Source: JAAYJT01 sp037445555 (lineage in GTDB: Bacteria; Bacteroidota; Bacteroidia; Bacteroidales; JAAYJT01). From it: a stretch of 64,000 nt of DNA. The stretch lies in the NCBI GenBank assembly GCA_037445555.1, contig JBBIKG010000001.1, forward strand, positions 1 to 64,000. Direction: 5' to 3'. Shown here piece by piece: positions 8,797 to 17,457 of this stretch; the first letter of the stretch is position 1, and each line of letters begins with the position of its first letter. The notes below the pieces were generated by a model, which worked only from the letters and a program-made list of their open reading frames with translations, did not search any database and was not told the DNA's origin. A program made the translations under genes and the position numbers.

Positions 8797-9894
8797 CTAT
8801 TTCAGCTTGTACATTTTGCCGGGAAGACACCTGATAAGCCCCTGAAATTCAAGACTCAGTAATGCACTTGCTGCCTTGGTGGGAGTTAGCCCGCTCATCG
8901 AACATAGCTTGTCGATGCTTGCCTCATCGTTCGACTGAAGTATGTTAACCAGCGCTTCTTCGTCGGCGCTTAAAACCACCATCAGTTTTTGCTGTTGCAC
9001 TTTTGGCTTTGATTCGTCGCTCCACCCCATGATGTATTTGATGTCGTCGGCACCCTGGATAAGGTGCGCCCTGTTTGTCTTAATAAGGTAGTTACAGCCT
9101 TCGGAATATTCATCGCCGATGCGACCAGGAACCGAGAAAACATCCCGGTTGTATGAATTGGCAATTTCAGCTGTTATGAGAGCACCCCCCCTCAGGCTTC
9201 CTTCCACCACCACCACGGCATCGGCCAGGCCAGCAATGATACGGTTACGTGTGGGAAAATTTTCGCGGTCGGGGATGGTTTGGCTCATATAGTCGGTAAG
9301 AAGACCGCCCTGTCCGAGCATACGCTGGGCCAGACCTTTGTTGCTTGATGGGTATAGCCGGTCGAGCCCATGAGCCAGCACTCCTACCGTCTGCAAGCCG
9401 AAATCAAGAGCCGATTTATGGGCATAGCTGTCAATACCATAGGCCAGCCCGCTGATTATTAATGGAGTAACCGAAGATAGCGATTCGGTGATAGCCCTAC
9501 ACACATCTCTTCCATAATCGGTGGATCTGCGCGTTCCCACAATTGCGACAACTTTGGGAACATTAAGATCGGCAGTGCCCCGGTAATAAATCATGATTGG
9601 GCTGTCAACACATTCCCTCAATCTCTTCGGGTAATCGCTTTGCGTGTAGAACAAGGTTCTGATTTTGTACTTGTTTACAAATTCCACTTCGGCCGCTGCC
9701 CTCTCCAGCGCCTGATCGCGGAACGTGAAAAGCTGGTTTACGATTGCTTCTCCGATACCATCTATTTTGACTAAAGCCCTACGCGACTCTTCAAAGACCG
9801 CCTGGGCACCATCGCAGGCTACCAGCAACTTTTTGCCGGTGGCATGGCCCACACCCGGTATAAGGGTTAACGCTATTTCATGTAATACTGACAT
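8797..9894 (-). CDS. dprA: DNA-processing protein DprA
   Basis: A 365-residue protein that loads RecA on incoming single-stranded DNA during natural transformation. A helix-hairpin-helix/SAM-like N-terminus (LIPGVGHATGKKLL) precedes the Rossmann domain with AIVGTRRSTDYGRDVC, the SGLAYGIDSYAHKSAL motif, and NRIIAGLADAVVVVEG followed by SLRGGALITAEIA. A short winged-helix domain ends the protein (from about residue 300). All conserved blocks are present, so the gene looks functional. It is 242 bp upstream of the cupin gene and divergent from lgt. Confidence 0.95.
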   Translation of the reverse strand: MSVLHEIALTLIPGVGHATGKKLLVACDGAQAVFEESRRALVKIDGIGEAIVNQLFTFRDQALERAAAEVEFVNKYKIRTLFYTQSDYPKRLRECVDSPIMIYYRGTADLNVPKVVAIVGTRRSTDYGRDVCRAITESLSSVTPLIISGLAYGIDSYAHKSALDFGLQTVGVLAHGLDRLYPSSNKGLAQRMLGQGGLLTDYMSQTIPDRENFPTRNRIIAGLADAVVVVEGSLRGGALITAEIANSYNRDVFSVPGRIGDEYSEGCNYLIKTNRAHLIQGADDIKYIMGWSDESKPKVQQQKLMVVLSADEEALVNILQSNDEASIDKLCSMSGLTPTKAASALLSLEFQGLIRCLPGKMYKLK

Positions 9895-10132
9895 ACCAAT
9901 TTGCCGGTCCGGTTTTTTTCACATCGCTGTCATTTTGATCCGTTTTTCAACCCATATCAATGTTATGGAAATCGGATTAAATTTGCTGCGGGTAAAAATA
10001 CTTCAAAAATGATATAGTTTGCTCAACATCTAATCCAGCAGGCATAGAAATCAAGTCAGCCTTATTATAGATCGAAAAAAACCGTCATTACCCCCTATTC
10101 ATTTCTCACAGATTAATTAGCAATATTACACC

Positions 10133-10936
10133 ATGCAAGCATACATTGTCTGGAATGTCAGTCCGGAAATATTCAGTCTGGGACCGATCTCGATCCGATG
10201 GTACGGACTTATGTTCGTGTTCTCGTTCTATTTCGGGTTTGTTATCGTTCAGCAAATGTTTCGCCGCGAACAAATCAGTGAAAAACTGCTTGATAACCTG
10301 GCGCTATGGATGATACTTGCCACCATAATCGGAGCCAGGCTTGGACATGTGCTTTTTTACGAGCCGGAATATTACCTGAGCCATCCGCTGAAGATCCTAA
10401 AGGTGTGGGAGGGCGGACTGGCCAGCCATGGAGCTGCCGTATCTATCATCCTAACCTTGTATTGGTTTTCAAAGAAGTATAACTGGAGTACCCTGTGGCT
10501 CATCGACCGGATAACCGTACCGGTGGCTCTGGCAGGCTTTTTTATTCGTATGGGCAACCTGATGAACTCGGAAGTTTTTGGCAAGCCAACTACGCTGCCG
10601 TGGGGATTTGTCTTTTCCAGCTATGACGAGATACCCCGCCACCCATCTCAGCTCTACGAAGCCCTTTCCTATCTGCTCATCTTCGGATACCTTTACCGGT
10701 ATTATCTAAGCACGAAAGGGAATCCGCCAAAGGGATATCTTTTCGGGATGTTTCTGAGTTTGATATTCGGAGTCAGGATCCTGATTGAATTTCTGAAGGA
10801 GCCCCAGGTAGACTTCGAGCAAAGTATGTGGCTGAACATGGGCCAATGGCTTAGCATACCGTTTGTGCTGATCGGAGCATATTTCGTTGTCCGGGCGGTG
10901 AAGTCAGAAGGTTCTCCGCCGGTTAGCGACCGGTAA
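10133..10936 (+). CDS. lgt: Prolipoprotein diacylglyceryl transferase
   Basis: A 267-residue inner-membrane enzyme that transfers diacylglycerol from phosphatidylglycerol to the lipobox cysteine, the first step of lipoprotein maturation. About seven hydrophobic segments are visible. The Lgt signature appears as RMGNLMNSEVFGKPT, and the catalytic His region as GGLASHGAAVSI. Arg and Glu residues in the C-terminal half (VRILIEFLKEPQ) fit the family. The 3' end overlaps the convergent GT117-like gene by 14 bp, so both stop codons lie inside the opposite gene. Predicted substrates in this window are the lipoproteins at 4623 and 14307. Confidence 0.95.
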   Translation: MQAYIVWNVSPEIFSLGPISIRWYGLMFVFSFYFGFVIVQQMFRREQISEKLLDNLALWMILATIIGARLGHVLFYEPEYYLSHPLKILKVWEGGLASHGAAVSIILTLYWFSKKYNWSTLWLIDRITVPVALAGFFIRMGNLMNSEVFGKPTTLPWGFVFSSYDEIPRHPSQLYEALSYLLIFGYLYRYYLSTKGNPPKGYLFGMFLSLIFGVRILIEFLKEPQVDFEQSMWLNMGQWLSIPFVLIGAYFVVRAVKSEGSPPVSDR

Positions 10937-13900
10937 GAAGTTTTATCGTAACATCCAGCTCTTCCTTCAACGTATCCTGCTCATACATGCGCGCCATCAT
11001 CGAAAGGCGTTGCAGCATACTCACGGCCAGGCTTCGGTTATCCTGATAGTAGCTTGCAATGGCAGGTGTCTGAGCATCGTAATACACAATCTCAGCCTGG
11101 TAGTTCTTTGCTATGGTCTTCACCACCTGATTGGCTCTTTCTGTGGCTCCCGCTTCATAATACACCTCGGCAAAAGGAATGGTGTACATGTCATACGTGA
11201 ATTTGCTGTTAGGGAATATTTCCTGAAACCTGTCGGCCACAGAGGTTGCCGAGTCAAGCTTGTTTTCTTCGAGCAGGGCCTGAGCCAGGCGCATGAAATT
11301 TTGCCTCGGGAACAATGAATTACGCATACTTTCGCGGTCAATGGTTACACGCGGATCATTGATGTTTCCCCAGCGTGCCTTGTTCATCAGCACATCGTAG
11401 GTTTTGTCGATGTGTATTCCGCCCAGCCCTTTTACAAAGTAAGGGGCTTTGTAGGGCATCAGCTTGTAGGTAAATCCTTCCAGGTGAACATATTCATCGA
11501 GGTTGATTACCTTGCTGACACCGCCGGGACTTGTAAAATAGAACGGCCGGGTAAAATTGCTCGTAGCCAGAAAGTCGAGCATTACCAGATCGTTGCGGTA
11601 GAGGTAGTTTTGCTGAATGTCCCATGTAAGTTCAGGTTCAATCTGGTTGGCCATCTGCTGAGGCACAATGCCCGAGGCAAGAACCTTGTTCCTGACGATG
11701 GTCATTTTTACTTTCTGTGTGGGGAAGTAAGATACTTTTCGGTTTCCGAGCGACACCTTTGAATTATCCGAATCGCTGGATATAAAATCAATCAGGCTCT
11801 TCAGCTCAACCCGTCCAGGAACACGCCGGTCGAAATAATAGACAACCTCGTTTTGGCTGTTGCTGTATTGACTGTTGCTGAGCGTAAAAGGCAGCGGGGC
11901 CGACTTGTTCACTTTGCGGGCAAGCTGGTGAACATACCAGTCGCCGGATGCCAGCATATGGTTTGCCACACGGATGTCGGTCCTCACATCTTCCACATCC
12001 TGGATGTACCAGAGGGGAAATGTGTCATTGTCGCCATAGGTTACCAGCACTGCATCCTGATCGCATGATACAAGATAGTTGTAAGCAAAATCGCGGGCGA
12101 CAAATTTGTTCGACCGGTCGTGGTCGTCCCATCCTTCTTTGGCCATATTACCAGGAACCAACAGCAGGCTTACTATGGTTAAACCTAGGGCGGCCCATTT
12201 TTCATTCAGCTTTGTTCTGGCCCAATCCCAGATGCCCATTACACCAAGGCCTATCCAAATAGCAAATGCGTAAAAAGAACCGGCATAGGAGTAATCTCTT
12301 TCGCGGGGCTGATAGGGGGTTTGGTTTAGATACACGATGATGGCAAGGCCGGTCATGATAAATAACAGCGCTACCACCATGGCATCCTTGGGGTGCTTTT
12401 TAATATGGTACAGAAGGCCGGCAAGCCCAAGCAACAGGGGCAGAAAATAGAACTTGTTGTTGGCTGGATTCTGTTTTACGGGTGGCAGGTTTACCTGGTC
12501 GCCCACGCGCACACGATCGATAAAGTTGATGCCGCTGATCCAGTTGCCATCTTCGATGCTGCCGTGGCCTTCGACGTCGTTTTGCCTACCGACAAAATTC
12601 CACATAAAATAGCGCAGGTACATATGCCCCACCTGATATGTAAGGAAAAACCTCAGGTTTTCAAAAAATGTAGGCTTATATAGAACCTCAGTGGTGCCAT
12701 CGGGGCGTTTAACCTGGATCGGGACCCCGGTCACATTGCCCCAGGTTTTGTACGTGTTGATGTGGCTCTGTTTTTGGTTGCTCCACATACGCGGAAAAAT
12801 GGTCTTAAACCTGGGATCGTAGTTCGGAATGTATGCTTTACGGTCGTCGGTCACCACATATCTTTTCTTTGCCAGTTCTTTTCTGTAGACAGGGTTGCCG
12901 TCAGTATAAGGCTCGTTTTCATCGAGCGGTGCATTGTAATACTGGCCGTAGAAAAGCGGCCAGGCTCCGTACTGCTCGCGGCCCAGGTATGACAGAAGGG
13001 TGATTGCATCGCTCGGATTGTTCATATTCTGCGGCGTGTTAGCATTCGACCGGATGACAATCATGAAAAAAGACGAATAGCCTATCAGAATAAAGGTGAC
13101 GGCAAGTAATACCGTGTTAAGAATGGGCATACTACGCTTGTAGGTGTAATAGAGTCCACCGGCTAATGCCGCAGCAAGCATAATGAAAAAGAATACCGTT
13201 CCTGAATTGAAGGGTAGCCGCAGAGTATTCACAAAAAACAACTCCGTACTTGCTATCAGCTTTACGGTGCCCGGAATTAGTATATTAAGAATGGCATACA
13301 GCAGTACAAACGAGCTGATGCCGGTCACGATGATGCCCCGTGTTGTGGGGGTGCGTTTTTTGAAGTAATACACGAAGGCAATTGCTGGTATGGCCAGCAG
13401 ATTGAGCAGGTGCACGCCGATGGATAGCCCGATGAGGTATGCAATAATCACCATCCAGCGCAGGTGGTGTTGCTGGTCCGATACACGTTCCCAGCGCAAA
13501 ATTGCCCAGAAAACCAGTGCCGTAAACAACGAACTCATAGCGTACACCTCTCCTTCGACGGCCGAAAACCAGAAAGAATCGGAAAAGGTGAAGGCCAGGC
13601 TTCCAACAAGTGCGCTGCCAAGTATGGCGATCAGTTTGGCAGGATTCATGTCCTCCTTATCGTTCACAAGCTTGCGCGCCAGCAGCGTGATTGTCCAGAA
13701 TAGGAACATCACCGTGAGTGAGCTGCTCAGGGCCGACATCAGGTTGACCATCAAGGCAGCGTGGGCGGGGTTGCCCATGGCAAAAAGGGTAAAAATGCGG
13801 CCTAGCATCTGAAAAAAAGGCGCACCCGGAGGATGTGTCACTTGCAGTTTATATGCAGTGGCGATGAATTCCCCACAATCCCACCAACTGGCGGTAGGTT

Positions 13901-13994
13901 CAACTGTCAGAATGTAAACCACCGAAGATATAGCGAAAACCACAAGCCCGAGGATGAGGTCGAGCCTGCGAAGAGTCTTTTGGTAATCAATCAT
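10923..13994 (-). CDS. DUF2723 / GT117-family multi-pass membrane protein
   Basis: A 1,023-residue protein with an N-terminal cytoplasmic stub, about ten membrane helices in the first 330 residues and more near 530-640, then a long soluble region. The segment EPTASWWDCGEFIATAYKLQ followed by THPPGAPFF is the DUF2723 hallmark; the acidic Asp-Cys-Gly-Glu loop resembles the catalytic loop of GT-C glycosyltransferases such as protein O-mannosyltransferases. The last 120 residues look helical and TPR-like (ALLEENKLDSATSVADRFQE). NCBI names such proteins glycosyltransferase family 117. A role in protein or envelope glycan modification is inferred. It is monocistronic, upstream of tRNA-Gln. Confidence 0.8.
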   Translation of the reverse strand: MIDYQKTLRRLDLILGLVVFAISSVVYILTVEPTASWWDCGEFIATAYKLQVTHPPGAPFFQMLGRIFTLFAMGNPAHAALMVNLMSALSSSLTVMFLFWTITLLARKLVNDKEDMNPAKLIAILGSALVGSLAFTFSDSFWFSAVEGEVYAMSSLFTALVFWAILRWERVSDQQHHLRWMVIIAYLIGLSIGVHLLNLLAIPAIAFVYYFKKRTPTTRGIIVTGISSFVLLYAILNILIPGTVKLIASTELFFVNTLRLPFNSGTVFFFIMLAAALAGGLYYTYKRSMPILNTVLLAVTFILIGYSSFFMIVIRSNANTPQNMNNPSDAITLLSYLGREQYGAWPLFYGQYYNAPLDENEPYTDGNPVYRKELAKKRYVVTDDRKAYIPNYDPRFKTIFPRMWSNQKQSHINTYKTWGNVTGVPIQVKRPDGTTEVLYKPTFFENLRFFLTYQVGHMYLRYFMWNFVGRQNDVEGHGSIEDGNWISGINFIDRVRVGDQVNLPPVKQNPANNKFYFLPLLLGLAGLLYHIKKHPKDAMVVALLFIMTGLAIIVYLNQTPYQPRERDYSYAGSFYAFAIWIGLGVMGIWDWARTKLNEKWAALGLTIVSLLLVPGNMAKEGWDDHDRSNKFVARDFAYNYLVSCDQDAVLVTYGDNDTFPLWYIQDVEDVRTDIRVANHMLASGDWYVHQLARKVNKSAPLPFTLSNSQYSNSQNEVVYYFDRRVPGRVELKSLIDFISSDSDNSKVSLGNRKVSYFPTQKVKMTIVRNKVLASGIVPQQMANQIEPELTWDIQQNYLYRNDLVMLDFLATSNFTRPFYFTSPGGVSKVINLDEYVHLEGFTYKLMPYKAPYFVKGLGGIHIDKTYDVLMNKARWGNINDPRVTIDRESMRNSLFPRQNFMRLAQALLEENKLDSATSVADRFQEIFPNSKFTYDMYTIPFAEVYYEAGATERANQVVKTIAKNYQAEIVYYDAQTPAIASYYQDNRSLAVSMLQRLSMMARMYEQDTLKEELDVTIKLLTGR

Positions 13995-14162
13995 GTGTGA
14001 TTGGGTTTTGAATAAGTGGCAGCGATTTTTTCGGCCCGACGAAGTTACTAAAATTAGCCTGAATGCCGTATCTGAAACAAATTATTATAACCGGGCAATG
14101 GCAGCTGGTAAGTTGAATATGCCCTTGATGGGTTGACTGTGGGCGATATTCAGAAAAAATAT

Positions 14163-14170
14163 TATCTTTG
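14163..14170 (+). promoter_or_regulatory. -7 element of the tRNA-Gln promoter
   Basis: TATCTTTG is a perfect TAnnTTTG match ending 20 bp before the mature tRNA 5' end. The nearest upstream TTG (14133-14135) is 27 bp away, longer than the usual 17-23, so the -33 part is uncertain. Confidence 0.55.
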
Positions 14171-14189
14171 CACCGTCAAATTCTGACCT

Positions 14190-14260
14190 TGTCCGATAGT
14201 GTAACGGCAGCACAAGAGATTTTGGTTCTCTTGGTCTAGGTTCGAATCCTAGTCGGACAA
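14190..14260 (+). tRNA. tRNA-Gln (anticodon UUG)
   Basis: A 71-nt cloverleaf. Acceptor strands TGTCCGA and TCGGACA pair perfectly, with A as discriminator base. The anticodon stem AGAGA/TCTCT encloses the loop TTTTGGT, giving TTG at positions 34-36. The T arm carries GGTTCGAATCC. The U1-A72 pair is typical of glutamine tRNAs. CCA is not encoded and must be added after transcription. Confidence 0.95.
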
Positions 14261-14261
14261 C

Positions 14262-14298
14262 AAAAAAGCCTGCAGCATAAAAAGTAGCAGGCTTTCTT
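14262..14298. terminator. Bidirectional intrinsic terminator
   Basis: An 8-bp perfect stem AAGCCTGC/GCAGGCTT (14266-14273 and 14287-14294) encloses a 13-nt loop. It is flanked by A6 on the left and TTTCTTAATTTT on the right, so it can stop transcription of tRNA-Gln on the plus strand and of the GDPD gene on the minus strand. Confidence 0.8.
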
Positions 14299-14306
14299 AA
14301 TTTTAA

Positions 14307-15254
14307 CTATTTAGTGGTTTGATTCAGGAATCCCAGTGCAACGGGCAGGTTATCGCTCACCATAATGTCGGGTGCCTTCCTGATTGTCTCGATGGTTTCC
14401 TTAATCGAACGCATCCCAAATAAAACCACCCACAGGCCAGCATCCTGTGCCAGCCTTACCTCGCTGGCATTCACACGAGAATGATGCAAAACAAATCCGT
14501 GAAAATTATGCCTGAAAACTTTCTCCAGAGCATCATCATAACTGTAACTGTAGTAGATCAGGATAAGGTTGGGGTTGAGCTTTCCCACATATTCAAGCAG
14601 TTCGGTATCTTTTGATTCGACTACCACCCGCTGTCGGAGACCCGCTGCCACAATGAGGCTGTTCATGGCCCGGGCATAAGAAAATATAGTTTGATAAGGC
14701 TGTCCGCAATAGCGCTCATGTTTGAACTCAAGCATCAGCAAATGATCATCAGTATAGGACTTGTAAATTTCCAGTGCATGTTCGAGGCCTATGAGTCTCG
14801 GATTCATTGCCCCCCGGCTATTGATGTTGTGCCTGAAATATAATTTTCTGAACTCATTATAGGAGACCGAACATACCGGTCCGTAACCGAATGACTTTTC
14901 CCGGAGATCTTCGCTGTGAAACAGCACAGGCACCGTGTCGGAAGTAAACTGTACATCGAGCTCCACCCCGTGGGCGCCATATCCCTCAATGGCTTTTCGG
15001 ATGGCTTCTTCGCTGTTGATCGGGAAATACTGGTTAAACCGGATAAATCCGGCTCCGCCGTGCCCCACCATCTGGATCTGATCGAAATGAACAGGTTTGT
15101 AATTCTCAGGATTGATCTTCTGGCAACTGCTCAGAGAGAACAGCAGTAACACAGTCAGCAAGCAAGCTGGTACGCTTACTGCCTCATAAACTGCAGCCTT
15201 CTTTGCCGCCTCTACTAGCGAAATCCACGGGCCTTTATGTACGCCGTTGTTCAT
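14307..15254 (-). CDS. Glycerophosphodiester phosphodiesterase-family lipoprotein
   Basis: A 315-residue GDPD-domain protein. Members hydrolyse glycerophosphodiesters to glycerol-3-phosphate and an alcohol. Catalytic residues are visible: His65 in VGHGGAGF, the metal-binding Glu98/Asp100 in GVELDVQ, and His113 in LFHSED. The N-terminus has a hydrophobic segment ending LFSLSSC (Cys44), a good lipobox, preceded by an unusually long 25-residue cytoplasmic extension; a later start is possible but none of the internal ATGs fits. Its ATG overlaps the TGA of the upstream gene (ATGA), which indicates translational coupling and fixes the start. Confidence 0.85.
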   Translation of the reverse strand: MNNGVHKGPWISLVEAAKKAAVYEAVSVPACLLTVLLLFSLSSCQKINPENYKPVHFDQIQMVGHGGAGFIRFNQYFPINSEEAIRKAIEGYGAHGVELDVQFTSDTVPVLFHSEDLREKSFGYGPVCSVSYNEFRKLYFRHNINSRGAMNPRLIGLEHALEIYKSYTDDHLLMLEFKHERYCGQPYQTIFSYARAMNSLIVAAGLRQRVVVESKDTELLEYVGKLNPNLILIYYSYSYDDALEKVFRHNFHGFVLHHSRVNASEVRLAQDAGLWVVLFGMRSIKETIETIRKAPDIMVSDNLPVALGFLNQTTK

Positions 15255-15838
15255 TTGGTCAGCTTAATTTGAAGGTGAATCGCAGCTTTTGCATTCAGCC
15301 CATGAACGATGCCGCTTCCGTATTCCGAATCACCGCCGTATTTTTCATAAAAGCCCCCGAATCCCACTGAATTCCCAATACTAAGAAAGGGGAATATTTT
15401 AAGATCAAACCCGTATTCAATGGCGGTTTCCATCAGCCATCCGGCTTTTTCTCCGTCTGCGACCCGATATTTCTTTTGCGAGAGAAAACTTACGACAGGT
15501 CCGACAAATAGCCTGAACCGGTCGGTGATGGTGGCAGGGTAGTATCGGTAGGCCGACATTACCCCATAATGGGTGGTACCCAGGTGCACAAGGTCGCTGA
15601 GGTTGGTATGAAAGGCGGCCAAAAACATGGAATGTGAAGTACGGACAAACAGACCGGCAGAAGTAGTATACCCGGCGAAGGACAAGGCCGCCGTAGAGTG
15701 GATTCCCACATGTGTGTTCTTTAGCCTTGTTTCTTCCTGTGCAAGAAGCGTTGTGGCCTGTAGTACGCTAACAAACAGCACCAAAACAATGATCCTACTT
15801 TTGACAGAAAAGGCCACGCGGCAGGATTTTACAGCCAT
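15251..15838 (-). CDS. Predicted outer-membrane beta-barrel-like protein
   Basis: I place the start at 15838, giving 195 residues beginning MAVKSCRVAFSVK; an ATG 13 codons upstream (15877) is also open. A hydrophobic segment (RIIVLVLFVSVLQ) ends in TTLLAQEE, a plausible signal peptidase I site. The mature part alternates polar and aromatic or hydrophobic residues, is rich in Gly, Tyr and Phe and ends AAIHLQIKLTK, all consistent with a small outer-membrane barrel. No family is recognised. Translational coupling to the GDPD lipoprotein suggests that the two proteins act together at the envelope. Confidence 0.65.
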   Translation of the reverse strand: MAVKSCRVAFSVKSRIIVLVLFVSVLQATTLLAQEETRLKNTHVGIHSTAALSFAGYTTSAGLFVRTSHSMFLAAFHTNLSDLVHLGTTHYGVMSAYRYYPATITDRFRLFVGPVVSFLSQKKYRVADGEKAGWLMETAIEYGFDLKIFPFLSIGNSVGFGGFYEKYGGDSEYGSGIVHGLNAKAAIHLQIKLTK

Positions 15839-16021
15839 ATGGAGCGAAATAGGGGCGAAAAGAATATTGTTGGCCACAAAAATACTTTATTGGCAGATAT
15901 CAGGCACAACTGCTGAAGAATTCAATAATCCGGATATATTCGTTGATGCCGGTGGCCAAGGCAGATGTGGCTAAATACTATTGATGGGATCTGACGTTCC
16001 CCAGCAAAGTGGCAAGGGGAA

Positions 16022-16056
16022 AAACAAAAACCACTTACGCGATGTAAGTGATTTTT
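16022..16056 (-). terminator. Intrinsic terminator of tRNA-Val
   Basis: A 7-bp perfect stem CACTTAC/GTAAGTG (16032-16038 and 16044-16050) with a 5-nt loop directly follows the tRNA-Val 3' end. On the minus strand it runs into TTTTTGTTTT. Confidence 0.75.
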
Positions 16057-16058
16057 GA

Positions 16059-16136
16059 TGGTGGGAGCAACAGGGATCGAACCTGTGACCCCCTGCTTGT
16101 AAGGCAGGTGCTCTGAACCGGCTGAGCTATGCTCCC
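16059..16136 (-). tRNA. tRNA-Val (anticodon UAC)
   Basis: A 75-nt cloverleaf plus an encoded CCA end. Acceptor strands GGGAGCA and TGCTCCC pair fully. The anticodon stem CCTGC/GCAGG encloses CTTACAA, giving TAC. The D arm reads TAGCTCAGCCGGTTCAGAGCA and the T arm contains GGTTCGATCCC. Unlike the tRNA-Gln in this window the CCA is templated. Confidence 0.96.
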
Positions 16137-16150
16137 GTGGAAAGAGGCTG

Positions 16151-16181
16151 CAAAATTACACCTTTTTTACAAACTACCAAA
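16151..16181 (-). promoter_or_regulatory. Promoter of tRNA-Val
   Basis: Reading the minus strand, TTTG (16178-16181) is followed after exactly 19 bp by TAATTTTG (16151-16158). Both elements match the Bacteroidota consensus TTTG-N19-21-TAnnTTTG perfectly. Transcription should start about 10 nt before the mature 5' end. Confidence 0.85.
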
Positions 16182-16256
16182 TCAGGACACCAACAAATGT
16201 TGTTAATTGCGTACTTTCGTGCCCTGCTTTCCGGTGCCATCTAACACAACCATCGC

Positions 16257-17375
16257 ATGAATATTACTGTCACCCCGGTAAAATCAGGCAAGGACTACAG
16301 CGAGTTTATCTTTCTTCCGGCAAAGATTCATCGCAATCACCCTCAATGGGTTCCTCCAATCTGGCTTGATGAAAAAGCCTTTTTTAATCCGAAAAAGAAC
16401 AAGTCGTTCAGCCATTGTGATACCATTATGCTGCTCACACGGAAAGGCCGGGAGACCGTCGGCCGCATCATGGGAATAATACATCACAAGTATAATGAAC
16501 GGATGGGCGAGAAAAAGGCAAGATTCGGCTACCTCGAATGCTATAATGACCCCCTGGTATCTCACCTGCTTATCTCGGCGGTCGAAAATTGGGCGCGCGC
16601 AAAAGGAATGACCCATCTGGTAGGACCTTACGGTTTTTCGGATAAAGACCCACAGGGCTTGCTGATCGAAGGATTTGAACACCAGGCCATGATTGCTAGT
16701 AGCTGCAACTTCCCTTACCTTGTGGAACTGGTCGAGCGCGAAGGATTCACCAAAGAGGTGGATTGCCTGGCTTTCAAAATGCCGGCCGATTTCGTGACTC
16801 CTCCTGTGTTCGACAAAATCTACGATCGTATCATGCAAAATAATAAACTTGAGGTGCTGGAATTCACCAGACGGAAGCAGATCTATCCCTGGGTCACTCC
16901 GATACTCGACCTGATGAATGAATGCTTTGCCGACATCTACGGGTTTACCCCATTGGACGAACGGGAGAAACAGGAGTTCACCGACCGCTACATGCCTGTG
17001 CTCGACCCACGCTTTGTTAAAGTGGTTCTCAGGGATGGGCAGGTGCGGTCTTTTTTTATTGCACTGCCAAACTTCACTCGTGGTATTCAGAAGTCGAAAG
17101 GGTATCTTTTACCCTTCGGTCTATTCCATATACTGCGTGCCATGAAAAAAACCGACCAGCTTGATTTTATGCTGGGCGGTATTAAACCGGGCTTCCAGGG
17201 CCTGGGACTGGATGTTGTGATGGGAATGAAAATGAGGGAATCAGCAAAAAAAGCGGGGTTCAAGCACATCGAAGGACACCTGGTACTTGAAACCAATCAT
17301 AAGATGCTGGCCGAATACAATCGGGTGAATGCAGTGGCACATAAACGTTTCAGGGTGTTCAAAAAAGAGTTGTAG
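16257..17375 (+). CDS. GNAT-like uncharacterised protein
   Basis: A 372-residue soluble protein that I recognise as a family common in Bacteroidota and often annotated as GNAT N-acetyltransferase or hypothetical. Visible conserved blocks are NHPQWVPPIWLDEKAFFNPK near the N-terminus, GPYGFSDKDPQGLLIEGFE around residue 125, and a C-terminal half ending LETNHKMLAEYNRVNA. The segment ILDLMNECFADIYGFTPLD fits the start of a second GNAT fold. No signal peptide or membrane segment. It stands alone between tRNA-Val and a convergent SAM hydrolase gene. Substrate and reaction are unknown. Confidence 0.65.
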   Translation: MNITVTPVKSGKDYSEFIFLPAKIHRNHPQWVPPIWLDEKAFFNPKKNKSFSHCDTIMLLTRKGRETVGRIMGIIHHKYNERMGEKKARFGYLECYNDPLVSHLLISAVENWARAKGMTHLVGPYGFSDKDPQGLLIEGFEHQAMIASSCNFPYLVELVEREGFTKEVDCLAFKMPADFVTPPVFDKIYDRIMQNNKLEVLEFTRRKQIYPWVTPILDLMNECFADIYGFTPLDEREKQEFTDRYMPVLDPRFVKVVLRDGQVRSFFIALPNFTRGIQKSKGYLLPFGLFHILRAMKKTDQLDFMLGGIKPGFQGLGLDVVMGMKMRESAKKAGFKHIEGHLVLETNHKMLAEYNRVNAVAHKRFRVFKKEL

Positions 17376-17457
17376 GAACGGACAGAATTTGCCGGACATC
17401 CGCTTCATGCCCTTCTGCCCGGAGCGGCACAACCCCTGAATGACCTTGAATCAGGGT

